From Thermoactinomycetaceae bacterium (GTDB lineage: Bacteria; Bacillota; Bacilli; Thermoactinomycetales; Thermoactinomycetaceae): DNA of 64,000 nucleotides. The notes under the pieces are model-generated. The model did not search any database, had not been told where the DNA came from, and saw nothing but the letters and a program-made list of their open reading frames with translations. Every line of letters begins with the position of its first letter. Position 1 is the stretch's first letter. The stretch covers positions 42,389-106,388 of the forward strand of contig JANWIG010000038.1 in the NCBI GenBank assembly GCA_025449975.1, read 5' to 3'. The position numbers and the translations under genes are program-made. Below, piece after piece: positions 50,976-62,089 of this stretch.

Positions 50976-51770
50976 TTAGCTAATTAATGGATGATCCTCA
51001 TCTATTCGGATTCTCCGCAATTTTTTGGTTCTTTTGGTCTGAACATCCAGCTCAATCAATACTGCATTCAATTGTTCCCTGCCTTTGGCTACTTCAAATC
51101 GGACAGGAAGTTGCGTTACAAAACGCCTGACGACTGCGTCTGTTTTCATTCCCAATACACCATCGTAAGGACCAACCATCCCTACATCGGATATATACCC
51201 TGTTCCACCCGGCAATATTCTTTCATCTGCCGTTTGTACATGTGTATGCGTTCCGACGATCGCCGAGACACGTCCAGCTGCATACCAAGCCATCGATTGT
51301 TTTTCCGAAGTGGTTTCTGCATGGAAGTCAATAAAAATATATTGATTCGGTGAGATCTGATTCAAGATCTTATCCAATGTCCGAAAAGGACAATCGATCG
51401 ATTGTAAAAAACTGCGTCCCATTAAATTGATAATCGTACATTTTCCTTTTGGAGTAGATAAGGAAACAAAACTGTGCCCCGGAGTTCCTTCCGGAAAGTT
51501 CCCAGGCCGTAGGAGCCTCTCTTCACTATCGATAAAGTCAAATATTTCCGGTTGTGCCCATGTGTGATTGCCCAAGGTAATGCAGTCGACACCTGCCGCC
51601 AATAGTTCGCGGGTGATTGCTCTTGTGATCCCTCTCCCGTTCGAAGCTGAATTTTCACCATTTACAACGACCACATCAGGAGCAAAAAGAGTTTTTAATT
51701 CTGGTAAATATCTCAGCAAAGTTCGACGGCCTAAATCACCTACGACATCTCCGATCATCAATATCTTCAT
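50976..51770 (-). CDS. ymdB: YmdB family metallophosphoesterase
   Basis: MKILMIGDVVGDLGRRTL; VVNGENSASNGRGIT; GNHTWAQPEIFDF. Confidence 0.94.
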   Translation of the reverse strand: MKILMIGDVVGDLGRRTLLRYLPELKTLFAPDVVVVNGENSASNGRGITRAITRELLAAGVDCITLGNHTWAQPEIFDFIDSEERLLRPGNFPEGTPGHSFVSLSTPKGKCTIINLMGRSFLQSIDCPFRTLDKILNQISPNQYIFIDFHAETTSEKQSMAWYAAGRVSAIVGTHTHVQTADERILPGGTGYISDVGMVGPYDGVLGMKTDAVVRRFVTQLPVRFEVAKGREQLNAVLIELDVQTKRTKKLRRIRIDEDHPLIS

Positions 51771-51823
51771 ATTATATAATTTCCTCCAACCTACTTGAAA
51801 AAAATAAAGCGGCCGGAGCCACT

Positions 51824-53365
51824 TTATTTAGCATATTCCACAGAACGTGTCTCCCTAATCACTGTAACCTTAATATGACCGGGATATTCCAACTGCGCTT
51901 CAATCTGTTTCGTAATTTCTCTTGCCAGCCTACTGGCTTCAGCATCATCGACCTCTTCGGGCTTCACAATAATACGACACTCGCGACCGGCTTGAATCGC
52001 ATAAGACTTTTCTACTCCATCAAATGACTCACAAATATCTTCCAACTTTTCTAAGCGTTTAATATACGTTTCAAGCGTCTCCCGTCTTGCACCTGGACGG
52101 GCAGCAGATAGGGCATCTGCAGCTCGAACGAGAACAGCAATGACACTGGTTGCCTCCACATCACCATGGTGAGAAGCAATACTATTGATCACCACAGGAT
52201 GCTCTTTATATTTTTTGGCCAACTCAACACCAATTTCAACATGAGAGCCTTCAATCTCATGATCAATCGCCTTACCAATATCGTGAAGCAAACCAGCTCG
52301 TTTCGCGAGATGAATATCTTCACCCAACTCAGCAGCCAGCAATCCAGCAAGATGAGCGACTTCCATGGAATGCTTGAGAACATTTTGTCCATAGCTTGTT
52401 CGGAACTTCAGCCGTCCAATAATCTTAATCAAGTCGGGGTGGAGACTGTGCACACCTGTTTCAAAGGTAGCCTGCTCTCCATAATCACGAATACGCTCGT
52501 CCACATCTCGTCTGGCGCGATCGACCATCTCTTCAATCCGTGCTGGGTGAATACGCCCATCTGCTACCAGTTTCTCGAGAGCCACACGGGCCACTTCACG
52601 TCGAATCGGGTCAAACCCAGAGAGAATAACCGCTTCTGGGGTATCATCGATAATAAGATCAATTCCGGTTAATGTCTCCAATGTCCGAATATTTCTACCT
52701 TCTCGACCAATAATTCGACCTTTCATTTCATCGTTTGGTAAGGTTACAACAGAAACAGTGGTTTCCGCTATATGATCAGCAGCGCATCGTTGAATGGCTA
52801 ACGATAAAATATTGCGAGCTCGTTTTTCCCCTTCTTCAATGGCTTGCTGTTCCATCTCTTTCATGATCTGGGCTGTTTCATGTTTCATCTCATCTTCGAC
52901 CTTTTTCAAAATCAGCTGTCTTGCTTCCTCTGTTGTAAGCCCAGAAATCCGTTCCATTTCTTTTAGCTGGTCCTGATATAGCTGTTCAACTTTTTGTTCG
53001 CGCTTTTCAATCAGCTGTACTTTTTGACTTAATTCTTCACTACGCTGTTCAATTACTTGCTGTTTCTGCTCAAGAACTTCCTCTTTATGATTCAAGCGCC
53101 GTTCAATTCGCGCTAACTCATTGCGTTGTTCGCGGATTTCTTTTTCTACTTCACTACGGAATCGATGAACTTCATCGCGACCTTCAAAAATTTTTTCTTT
53201 CTTTACCGATTCGGCTTCTTTAGTCGCTTTTTCTAAGATTGCATTTGCTTCCCGCTCAGCACTCCCTATTTTCGCTTCGGCGGTTATTTTTCTCATCCAA
53301 TAACCAACAAATCCAGCGATTGGGATCAGAAGCAGCAAAATAATATCTAATGCTTCAAATGACAT
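51824..53365 (-). CDS. rny: Ribonuclease Y
   Basis: N-terminal TM and coiled coil, KH domain [33 protein letters not shown] domain [13 protein letters not shown]. Confidence 0.96.
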   Translation of the reverse strand: MSFEALDIILLLLIPIAGFVGYWMRKITAEAKIGSAEREANAILEKATKEAESVKKEKIFEGRDEVHRFRSEVEKEIREQRNELARIERRLNHKEEVLEQKQQVIEQRSEELSQKVQLIEKREQKVEQLYQDQLKEMERISGLTTEEARQLILKKVEDEMKHETAQIMKEMEQQAIEEGEKRARNILSLAIQRCAADHIAETTVSVVTLPNDEMKGRIIGREGRNIRTLETLTGIDLIIDDTPEAVILSGFDPIRREVARVALEKLVADGRIHPARIEEMVDRARRDVDERIRDYGEQATFETGVHSLHPDLIKIIGRLKFRTSYGQNVLKHSMEVAHLAGLLAAELGEDIHLAKRAGLLHDIGKAIDHEIEGSHVEIGVELAKKYKEHPVVINSIASHHGDVEATSVIAVLVRAADALSAARPGARRETLETYIKRLEKLEDICESFDGVEKSYAIQAGRECRIIVKPEEVDDAEASRLAREITKQIEAQLEYPGHIKVTVIRETRSVEYAK

Positions 53366-53578
53366 GTATTCGCCCCTCACCTCCCGATAACTTTCTTGGT
53401 AAAAAACAAGACCGACTATTTCGGTCCTACGCGCTCGGTTCCCTGTTGTTGGCTATACCAGGTAAAGCCGGAATTCCAGCAATATCCTTTTCAAACATGA
53501 TCCATTAGTAAATAATGGAAATAGTGGTATCTTTTTTGTCTGAAAATCAAAGATACATAGTAATTTTATTATTTGTTT

Positions 53579-54250
53579 TTACCTATTGTCAAGGCAAGAG
53601 ACCGCCTCAACCTCAGATCTCGTTCCCAATAATCGAACCCGAAAAGCATGGTCAGCTGAAGCAGCGACATGCTCATTATGGGTTACCATAATCACTTGAC
53701 GCCCAAACGTATCGCAAAGCGATTTAATAAATTCGATCATCTGAATAACAAAGTCCTCACTCACATGTTTGCCTGGTTCATCGAGAATCACCGGTCCAGC
53801 CACACGTGGGCGGATCGTCTCCAATAGCGCAATCCTTAGCGCCAAAGAAATGATATCAATCACTCCCCCGCCTCGGGCATCCTGCGGCTTATTGCGCACA
53901 ATTTTTCCATCCACTTCCGTTACTACGTAGAACTCAGCAGTTGGACTCCCACCGCGATCGGCTAGCTCAATTTCAAACCGAAACATCGGTCCAAAAATAT
54001 ATTGCAAAGCTTTGGTGACCAATGCTTCCAATTGTAACTTGGCCTGCTCTCGCGCATGATCAGAGGACTTTTGCAATAAAAGCTGGACCCTTTCCAGTAA
54101 CTCTTTTTCTTGGATCACTTGTTGCAACTCCGCTTCGACCGCCTGCTGCTGCTGTAAGATCCGATCCCGTAATGCTGTTCGACGAGCTAATTCCATCTGA
54201 GCTTGCCTTAATTGCTCTTCCAATTGCATAAAGCTGGCTGGCTTCTCCAT
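53579..54250 (-). CDS. Rad50/SbcC-like ATPase, C-terminal half
   Basis: ARGGGVIDIISLALRIALLETIRPRVAGPVILDEPGKHV (signature/Walker B) and VIMVTHNEH. Confidence 0.8.
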   Translation of the reverse strand: MEKPASFMQLEEQLRQAQMELARRTALRDRILQQQQAVEAELQQVIQEKELLERVQLLLQKSSDHAREQAKLQLEALVTKALQYIFGPMFRFEIELADRGGSPTAEFYVVTEVDGKIVRNKPQDARGGGVIDIISLALRIALLETIRPRVAGPVILDEPGKHVSEDFVIQMIEFIKSLCDTFGRQVIMVTHNEHVAASADHAFRVRLLGTRSEVEAVSCLDNR

Positions 54251-54499
54251 CTACCGTCTCAGCTCCTCTGGTAAACAAGCATTGGCTTCGGCAATCTCGC
54301 GATTGATTTCTTCTTCTAAGCGTTTAATCTCTTCGGATAATTGATCCGGTTTGACTCCTAGCTCATCTAACTCTTGTAATAAGTTTTCTTCTTGTCTTTT
54401 TAAATTTTCCAATTTTAATTCTGCCCGATATTTCATATCTTTCGCTTTTTCTAGCCTTAATTTTAAATCCTTAATCATATCCTCTAACTTTTTCATCAC
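54251..54499 (-). CDS. Short coiled-coil protein of the Rad50-like operon
   Basis: 82-aa coiled coil, directly abutting its neighbours. Confidence 0.7.
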   Translation of the reverse strand: MMKKLEDMIKDLKLRLEKAKDMKYRAELKLENLKRQEENLLQELDELGVKPDQLSEEIKRLEEEINREIAEANACLPEELRR

Positions 54500-54508
54500 T
54501 TTCTCCCC

Positions 54509-56101
54509 CTATTCAAATAAATGAGTTAGGATCTTCGCCGGCTCTACTTTCATCCCGCAAGTGGGACAACGTTCTTGCTTCGTCCATAAAGCAAGATATT
54601 GATCGCTTAATATTTCGATCTCCTTCACCTGGTCTTGATAGAACTGCTCTCCTCTTTCGAGCCGATCCCTTTTATCCAGCAACTCTTTTTCCAACTGTTT
54701 CAATTGCTCCCAGCGCGTTCGCTTCTGTTCAATGAAAACCAAACGCTCCTGACAAAGCGGGAGATGTTGCGTATCTTTTAACGCTTGCTCTTCTCTTTGC
54801 TTAGCGATCTGCACCGTCTGCCACTCTTTTCTTAGCTGCTCCAACAGCTCCAGACGAGCTAGCCGCTCCTCACTGATCGTTAAATGATGATCACATGGAG
54901 CCAACTCTCTTGTAACAGCAAGCGTCCGCTGGATCGGAATCTTTTGCTCTTGGAGTCTTAGCCATGCTTTCTGCTTTTCTTTTAAGTGATGATACTGTTC
55001 GAACTGGATGGTTAAATTTTCTAACAATTGATTCGCAGTGGACACCTTTTGACAGGAAGACACCTTCGCAGTAACCAACTGTAATTGATTTTGCACAGCT
55101 TCCCATCCTGTTTGGATATAAACCAGCTTCTGATAATATTCTTTCCTTCGTAAGAGATGGTTTAGTTTGCGCTCGCCTTCGTATACCCGTTCAGTTTGTT
55201 GTAAACTATTTTGAGTAAGCAGCATCTGTTCATGGTTTTGCTTCCAGCGATGGGCGAAATGGAGCAGCTGATTTCGTTTAAACAGCTTCCCTTCGATCGC
55301 CTCATACTTTGCCTCCACCAAGGGGAGCTGTTCCACTTGGTGGAGCAATTGCTGCTGCTCTTTTTGTTCCTGCTGGATCGCTTGATACCTTCGAGCCAGT
55401 TCCTTCAAACGCTCTTGCAATGCTTTCTTTCTTTGCGCTGATTGGTATAATCTCTCTGCTTTTGCCACCTGCTCCTTGAGCTGATCAAGGTTCTCATACG
55501 GCGCAGCCTCTTGTTCGAGCTGTTTTTTTCTTCCTTCTAAATACTTTAGCTGACTATTCAGTTGCTTCCGATCTTGAATGGTCCCCTTTAATGCTTGATC
55601 GATGATTTGCGCACCACTGATGCTTCCAATCACTTTTGCCTTGGCTTCACTCGATTCGGATAACAAGAATGCCCCTTCCAACTGAGTACCAAAATGAACA
55701 TAGATTTTATCTCGTGTTTGATCAATCTTTATCTTTAACGGCTTAACTTGATGAGCCTCCATAATCTCTAGCGGTACGGAACCGCCAAACCCTTCAAACC
55801 TTTGTTCCTTTCCTTCCGGATCAACCAAAATATAACGATTTACAGAACCTTTCCGCCGACGCTCCCGAATAATTTGCGTTCCATCTTCCAAGACCAACGT
55901 AACCTGACAACGGTCAGCTCCCTCGCGAATAAAGTCCGTTCCCCGCGGAAGATTAAACAAAACCCATCGGAGCGCTCGTAAAATCGCACTCTTTCCACTA
56001 TCGGAAGGACCAACAAAGACATGCAAGCCCCGAGCAAAGTTGACTTCTGTATGAACATGTGATTGGAAGTTTTCAATCACCAATTTTTGAAATCCCTTCA
56101 T
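54509..56101 (-). CDS. Rad50/SbcC-like ATPase, N-terminal half with coiled coil and zinc-hook-like CPTCG
   Basis: GLHVFVGPSDSGKSAILRALRWVLF Walker A; long coiled coil; C-terminal ERCPTCGMKVEP. Confidence 0.85.
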   Translation of the reverse strand: MKGFQKLVIENFQSHVHTEVNFARGLHVFVGPSDSGKSAILRALRWVLFNLPRGTDFIREGADRCQVTLVLEDGTQIIRERRRKGSVNRYILVDPEGKEQRFEGFGGSVPLEIMEAHQVKPLKIKIDQTRDKIYVHFGTQLEGAFLLSESSEAKAKVIGSISGAQIIDQALKGTIQDRKQLNSQLKYLEGRKKQLEQEAAPYENLDQLKEQVAKAERLYQSAQRKKALQERLKELARRYQAIQQEQKEQQQLLHQVEQLPLVEAKYEAIEGKLFKRNQLLHFAHRWKQNHEQMLLTQNSLQQTERVYEGERKLNHLLRRKEYYQKLVYIQTGWEAVQNQLQLVTAKVSSCQKVSTANQLLENLTIQFEQYHHLKEKQKAWLRLQEQKIPIQRTLAVTRELAPCDHHLTISEERLARLELLEQLRKEWQTVQIAKQREEQALKDTQHLPLCQERLVFIEQKRTRWEQLKQLEKELLDKRDRLERGEQFYQDQVKEIEILSDQYLALWTKQERCPTCGMKVEPAKILTHLFE

Positions 56102-57087
56102 GTCTCTCTTTCTCCTTCTGCTTGTTCAGCCAACGAAATCCGTCGCAAAGCTTCGTTTCGCACCGGCAAATCGACTCCATCCGCTTGCGCAATCTGATGA
56201 ATGATTTCTCTCACATCTACTTTCCGAAAATCATTTACTGCTTCAATTCCCTGGACAAACAAATCCAGTTTTTCTTTTCGATCATTCGCTTGATCAATGT
56301 AAGAGCGGTCAATTACCTTTTCCCCTTTTTCGGCACATGTAAGGGAAAGTAAACGGATATCAATGCCTGTGGAGAGATCGATCAAAGCGACTTGCGGCAT
56401 ACGACTGATCTCACGGGAATGACTATTGATGCGAGCCATCGCCCCAGGATTGACAATATATTTTCCCTTTCTCTTTTGAATCGGAAATCCCGCATGGTAA
56501 TGCCCGGTCAGAAGGATATCCGGCAGATGAGATTGTTCCCAGAGATGTTGAACCATGGTGTAAGCAACCCCTTCGGGAAATGTTCCTTCCACAAGCATCC
56601 CATGAACCATATGAATGCAGTAATCGGCGTCCGTCTCATTTTCGACGCAATAATCGAGCTGACGATCCTGTTTATCTAAATCATAGTGGAAAGGTTGTCC
56701 ACTTAGTTGAACACGGATTCCCCGTTTCTCCAAAGTGATTTTTTGACCACGGTGAACCAAGCGGATCGTTCCAAAAGCCTCCAGTAATCCGAGCATGGTT
56801 CGATCCAGCGTTTCCGGATTATGCCCATAAATATCATGGTTTCCTGCCACAGCATAAATGGGCGCTGGCAACTCTCGCAACAGCTTTACAAAATCACGTA
56901 CCACTGCGGGAGAAAGATTCGGTCGATCAAACACATCCCCGCCATGAAGGATGAAATCGACTTGCTCCCGCCAAGCAATCTTGTTCACTTCGATCAATTT
57001 TTGACGGAGGGTTTGCGGAAAATCATCCGTCCGACTACGTGGTGACGTACCACGAATATGGGTATCCGTCAGATAGAGCAATCTCAT
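56098..57087 (-). CDS. Mre11/SbcD-like metallophosphoesterase
   Basis: LLYLTDTHIRG, ILHGGDVFDRP, AVAGNHDIYGHN; stop overlaps the next gene start. Confidence 0.88.
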   Translation of the reverse strand: MRLLYLTDTHIRGTSPRSRTDDFPQTLRQKLIEVNKIAWREQVDFILHGGDVFDRPNLSPAVVRDFVKLLRELPAPIYAVAGNHDIYGHNPETLDRTMLGLLEAFGTIRLVHRGQKITLEKRGIRVQLSGQPFHYDLDKQDRQLDYCVENETDADYCIHMVHGMLVEGTFPEGVAYTMVQHLWEQSHLPDILLTGHYHAGFPIQKRKGKYIVNPGAMARINSHSREISRMPQVALIDLSTGIDIRLLSLTCAEKGEKVIDRSYIDQANDRKEKLDLFVQGIEAVNDFRKVDVREIIHQIAQADGVDLPVRNEALRRISLAEQAEGERET

Positions 57088-57088
57088 C

Positions 57089-57754
57089 CTACTTTTCTCC
57101 TTCTCTTTGATGCTGCCATTTTAGTTCCTGTAAGATCTCATACACGATCCCCATTGGAAAACCGCGATACAATAGGAATTGTCCTATTTTTCGTTCAATC
57201 TTGCTCCATGGTTCATGACAAATACGAAGATAGCGCCGCTTAGCCACTTCCAGGGCCAGTTGGCGCTCTTCATTTTCTTCTACATGAGAGATTGCTTCAT
57301 CGATCCATTGCGAAGCAATCCCTTTTTGTCTCAACTCATTCTTAATGCGATTGATGCCATAACTTTTACGATTTCTGCGTTCTTCCACCCAATCTTTCGC
57401 ATATTGTTGATCATTTAAATAACCTTGTTCCTTCATTTCTTCGACTATTTGATCAATATATCCTGCTGAAAAATCTTTTTTTGTCAAATATTGTCGTAAT
57501 TCCTGGGTAGTTCGTGGTCGGTAACTCAGATAACGCAACGCCGCCATCCGTACTTGATTGAATTCCTCCGCTCGCAGGAGTTCTCTGATCTTCGCCGCCT
57601 CTACTTCCATTCCTTTGTACAATCCTTGCTTGACCAGCACATCTTCATGAATGGATAGAAGCGGCTCACCATTGAAATAAATGAGATAACGCTTGGAAAG
57701 CGCAGATTTCCGTTCAATCCGAGTAATCATCCCACCATTCATATCCGTCACCAT
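57089..57754 (-). CDS. recX: Regulatory protein RecX
   Basis: RecX-type repeats (ALRYLSYRPRTTQELRQYL; YLNDQQYAKDWVEERRNRKSYGINRIKNELRQKGI); follows recA. Confidence 0.93.
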   Translation of the reverse strand: MVTDMNGGMITRIERKSALSKRYLIYFNGEPLLSIHEDVLVKQGLYKGMEVEAAKIRELLRAEEFNQVRMAALRYLSYRPRTTQELRQYLTKKDFSAGYIDQIVEEMKEQGYLNDQQYAKDWVEERRNRKSYGINRIKNELRQKGIASQWIDEAISHVEENEERQLALEVAKRRYLRICHEPWSKIERKIGQFLLYRGFPMGIVYEILQELKWQHQREGEK

Positions 57755-57765
57755 CTATCGATTTT

Positions 57766-58556
57766 TTAAATGCTCTCCTCAGAACTGGCTGCTTTGCGAC
57801 CCCGTCTCTTTTTCTCAGGTTCTACAGCCGTTTCTTCTACCTTTTCTACAGGGCTAAGGGGCAATTGATAGTGAGCGCGGATCTGATTTTCGATCTTAAG
57901 GCAAATATCTGGGTGTTCCTTGAGAAATTGCTTAGCATTTTCACGTCCTTGTCCCAAGCGATCCCCTTCAAAAGAGTACCAAGCTCCACTTTTATGGACA
58001 ATATCCAGCTCTGCCCCAATATCTAGGATGCTTCCTTCTTTCGAGATCCCTTCTCCATACATGATATCGACATCAGCCACTTTAAATGGAGGAGCAACTT
58101 TATTCTTAACGACCTTGATTTTGGTACGGTTTCCAACCAATTCATTCCCCTGTTTGATTTGCTCTGCGCGTCGAACTTCTAAACGGACAGACGAATAAAA
58201 CTTCAATGCTCTTCCTCCAGGCGTCGTCTCTGGGTTGCCGAACATGACACCTACTTTTTCCCTAATCTGGTTGATAAAAATGGCAATCGTTTTGGATTTA
58301 TTAATCGCTCCAGAAAGCTTCCGCAGTGCCTGTGACATCAGTCGGGCTTGTAAACCAACGTGAGAATCTCCCATTTCCCCTTCGATCTCCGCTTTTGGCA
58401 CCAATGCAGCAACAGAGTCAATCACAATAATATCAATGGCACCACTGCGGACCAAAGCTTCAGCAATTTCCAAAGCCTGCTCGCCCGTATCCGGTTGACT
58501 CAATAAAAGCTCAGACGTATTCACTCCTAAATTGTGTGCATACGTGGGATCAAGGG
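57766..58556 (-). CDS. recA: RecA, 3' exon
   Basis: [63 protein letters not shown]...; joins to 59466-59751 in frame. Confidence 0.95.
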
Positions 58557-59465
58557 ATAGCGATAGGTAATAGTCACCTTCAGCATTACCCGGAAGGGCT
58601 ATTTTCCCCCGCTTCACACCGTGCGTGCGAGTTTCCCCGCACACGGCGTTCCATCGAGTATCCCGATTACTAATCAGCTCAAGACTTTACCCGTGTATGT
58701 ACTTTCTCGAGTTTTTTGATTACGCTCGTTTTTAAGTGATGTCCGTTTTGCTCACCGAAATCCTTGTGGATTTCCTCACGGCTTCCTAATCATCGTCTGG
58801 GTTAGTAACCTAAGATACTCGACTATGCCCCTTCGCTCTGCAGACATTACCCTGCTTCATCACTACTACGGGCTGCTGCCCCACCCCCTTAGCAGTCATT
58901 TCCTACTGCTTAGTGGCATCGGGGTGCGCACCCCTTGTCATCCACTGGGGTGGTTCACCTGTTCCACATCACTTATCCTTACATACTCCCTTAGGCTCCA
59001 TCTCTGACCCGTCAGCCATCTTTTCGTCCATGGTTGGGGGACTCAAGATAAAGATCCCCTACGGGATCAATCCAGACAAAGCAAACACGAATACTCAATC
59101 TGGGACTGAACCTCTCTCAGGAGGTGAGCGCCTTCCTTTTTTTCGGTGCCCCACGCCTTACGAGCCGTACTTCCGATGGTTCGTTCCAACGCTTATGCGT
59201 TCTCTAGCCATAGGAGTTTTATGGACCCCCGACTACTTCGCTAACCACTTCTCAGGTCCGCTTTTCGCCGTCCTCTCCGAGCTTCGTACAGTAATGTTGC
59301 GCATCATTACCGCACGTCGGGGTATTAGGGCAGGAATGCCAACCTTCATTCCTGTCTCGGACTTTCACCGAGCTCTCGGTGATGCAGTTAGGACCTACTA
59401 GGATTCGATCCCGCTAACTTTTCATATGGTGTTTCCACCATACTTGGGTTAGCAACAGGTCGCAC
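58557..59465 (-). mobile_element. Group II intron interrupting recA; no intron-encoded protein evident
   Basis: 5' GTGCGACC, 3' ...GCTAT; domain V-like AACGCCGTGTGCGGGGAAACTCGCACGCACGGTGT (58616-58650); EBS1 candidate CGTGTT (59084-59089) complementary to exon IBS1 AACACG; no RT/maturase ORF. Confidence 0.9.
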
Positions 59466-59751
59466 CGTGTTCCGCGTCGATAAATGCCGCTTGCCCACCT
59501 TGCTTTTGCACCTCAGCGATCGCATGCAAAGCGACGGTCGTTTTACCTGAGGATTCAGGTCCATAAATCTCGATCACACGACCGCGGGGATAACCACCAA
59601 TTCCCAAAGCGATATCCAAAGCCAAAGCTCCGCTGGAAATTGTTTCCACCTGTGTAGATGCGTGATCTCCCAGTTTCATGACAGACCCTTTCCCAAACTG
59701 TTTTTCGATCTGTCTCAAAGCCATTTCTAATGCCTGACGGCGATCTGACAT
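59466..59751 (-). CDS. recA: RecA, 5' exon
   Basis: [29 protein letters not shown]...[32 protein letters not shown] + G; exons total 1077 nt (359 codons). Confidence 0.95.
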
Positions 59752-60097
59752 ATTGTCACTCTCCTCATCCCTTAAAATAGTACATGGTTTCGTTTTCTTT
59801 AAAGACAATCTTACATCCACTTGATGTCGCCTTCCCTCTTCTTCATTCGAAAACGGACAAGGCTTTATTTTGATCCAATTCTGTGTCAAATTTTTAATAA
59901 TGAGGATCAAAAGTGAGCATATTGATACGAAATAGAACAACTATGAACATCATACCTTGTTTTTTTCTAATTGCCAAGGTTTTTTGCGAACATTTATTCG
60001 TCTCTTTTTCCCATTATTTAGGATGCATATGAATGGTGTTAAGCTACTCCTTTTTTCGGGTAGTTAACTAATAACTCTTTAATTAGGAGGATGAAGC

Positions 60098-60412
60098 TTG
60101 GAAAAAGAACAATTAAAAGCGCGGATTTTAGAAGCGCTCGAAGAGGTGGAAGATCCCGAATTGGGCATCGATGTGGTTAACTTAGGATTGATTTATGGAA
60201 TCGAAATCGACGACGAAAGGAATGTCAAGGTCTCGATGACCCTAACGGCAATGGGTTGTCCGCTGGCTGGTGTCATCAAAAATCAAGCAGAGACTGCCAT
60301 CCAACAGATCGAGGAAGTAAATGAAGTGACTGTTCAAATCGTCTGGAATCCCCCTTGGAACAAAAACAGAATGTCACGTTATGCCAAAATCGCGCTCGGA
60401 ATTCCTGATTAA
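60098..60412 (+). CDS. MIP18/PaaD-like (DUF59) Fe-S assembly protein
   Basis: ALEEVEDPELGIDVVNLGLIYGIEI; MTLTAMGCPLAGVI. Confidence 0.9.
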   Translation: MEKEQLKARILEALEEVEDPELGIDVVNLGLIYGIEIDDERNVKVSMTLTAMGCPLAGVIKNQAETAIQQIEEVNEVTVQIVWNPPWNKNRMSRYAKIALGIPD

Positions 60413-60502
60413 CTAAAAAAAGAAAACCGCCCATAAAAAGGCGGCTAATCTTAAACATATTTTATTCTAACTGCTCGTATGCACCACGATTATCCTAGCT
60501 TT

Positions 60503-62089
60503 TTATGAAGATCTTGTGCGTGGGCGAGCTGGTTCCATATTGATCCGTGACCCCTTAATTTTCGTCTGCTTCAAAGCTTCGTAGACAAATGGAGCTAACT
60601 CCTTGGGAATTTCCACGAAGGAAAAGCGATCATAGATATTGATTTTCCCTACTTGCCGCATCGAGATACCAGCTTGCTCTGCGATTGCTTTTGACAATTC
60701 TTGAGGACCTAGATCGGCATTTCGACCGATATTGATAAAGAAACGCACCATTCCTGGAGCTGCACCCGTCTCCCCAAAATTATAAGTCGTCTCTTCATTT
60801 TTAGACAAACGATCAAAGAAAGCCAAATGGAAAGCAGCTGCCACCACTTTCTCGATCGAAAACTTCTCCGTTAGCTGTTTCACCATATCTTCCATCATCG
60901 TTAAATCAATATCTGATTGAATCGTTTCCTCAATCTGGGCCATCCAACTTTCTTGCTGCTTGGAAGCTACTTCTTCTAAAGTTGGAAGCTCTCTCAACTC
61001 CAAACGAGCCCCTGTTTCTTTCTCAATCTGCCGAAGCTGTTTCATTTCCCGTGGTGTAACGAGAGTCAGAGCCATTCCTTTCCGTCCAGCTCGACCGGTT
61101 CGGCCGATGCGGTGAACATAGCTTTCCACATCTTGCGGAATATCATAGTTGACGACATGTGAAACACTTCCTACATCGATTCCCCGTGCAGCTACATCTG
61201 TCGCAACCAGTAGCTCGATTTCTCCTTGACGAAAGGCATTCATCACGCGATCTCGTTGCTGCTGCGTCAAATCGCCATGCAATCCACCTGCCAAATAACC
61301 ACGAGCTTGCAAGGAATCCGTTAACTCATCGACCCCTTTTTTCGTGCGACAGAAAATAATGGATAACTCGATTTCTTCGCTATCCAAAATCCGACACAAC
61401 GACTCTACCTTGATGCTCTCCAACACCCGATAATAAATTTGGGTAATTGCTGGCGCAGTCACCTCACCACGGTTGACGGTGATAAATTTCGCCTTGCGCA
61501 TATACTTCTGCGACAACTGACGAATCAATGTCGGCATGGTGGCTGAGAACAGAAGCAACTGACGGCTCCCCGGCATAAAGCGCATGACTTCTTCGATATC
61601 GTCAATGAAGCCCATATCTAACATCTCATCCGCTTCATCTAAAACAACCACTTGTACTTGGTCCGTTTTCAATGTCCCTCGACGCAAATGATCCAAGAGG
61701 CGTCCCGGTGTTCCAATCACCACATGGACTCCTTGTTGAAGTGCTTTAATTTGACGGCTAATCGCTTGTCCACCATAAATGGGGAGCGTTCTTACCCGCT
61801 TCGGTCGACCAATGCTGCGAATCTCCTCAGAAACTTGGATAGCTAATTCTCTCGTCGGTGCTAAAATAATACTTTGCACCGTATTTTTGTCGGTTTGAAT
61901 CTTTTCAAGAATCGGGATTCCAAAGGCAGCTGTTTTTCCTGTTCCCGTTTGTGCTTGTCCAATTACATCCTCACCGTTTAAAATAGCTGGAATACATTTG
62001 ATTTGAATCGGTGAGGGTTCTTCAAAACCCAAATCACGAATTCCTCGTAAAATCTCAGGACTTAACTTAAATCTATCAAAACCATTCAT
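60503..62089 (-). CDS. DEAD-box RNA helicase
   Basis: AQTGTGKTAAFGIP, VLDEADEML, SATMP, HRIGRTGRAGRKG; C-terminal DbpA-like RNA-binding region. Confidence 0.95.
   Translation of the reverse strand: MNGFDRFKLSPEILRGIRDLGFEEPSPIQIKCIPAILNGEDVIGQAQTGTGKTAAFGIPILEKIQTDKNTVQSIILAPTRELAIQVSEEIRSIGRPKRVRTLPIYGGQAISRQIKALQQGVHVVIGTPGRLLDHLRRGTLKTDQVQVVVLDEADEMLDMGFIDDIEEVMRFMPGSRQLLLFSATMPTLIRQLSQKYMRKAKFITVNRGEVTAPAITQIYYRVLESIKVESLCRILDSEEIELSIIFCRTKKGVDELTDSLQARGYLAGGLHGDLTQQQRDRVMNAFRQGEIELLVATDVAARGIDVGSVSHVVNYDIPQDVESYVHRIGRTGRAGRKGMALTLVTPREMKQLRQIEKETGARLELRELPTLEEVASKQQESWMAQIEETIQSDIDLTMMEDMVKQLTEKFSIEKVVAAAFHLAFFDRLSKNEETTYNFGETGAAPGMVRFFINIGRNADLGPQELSKAIAEQAGISMRQVGKINIYDRFSFVEIPKELAPFVYEALKQTKIKGSRINMEPARPRTRSS

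Noticed and set aside
57766-59940. recA interrupted by an IS element or decayed into a pseudogene
   Set aside because: Insert has group II intron ends, domain V-like hairpin and EBS1/IBS1 match, no transposase ORF, no target-site duplication, and removal restores recA exactly.
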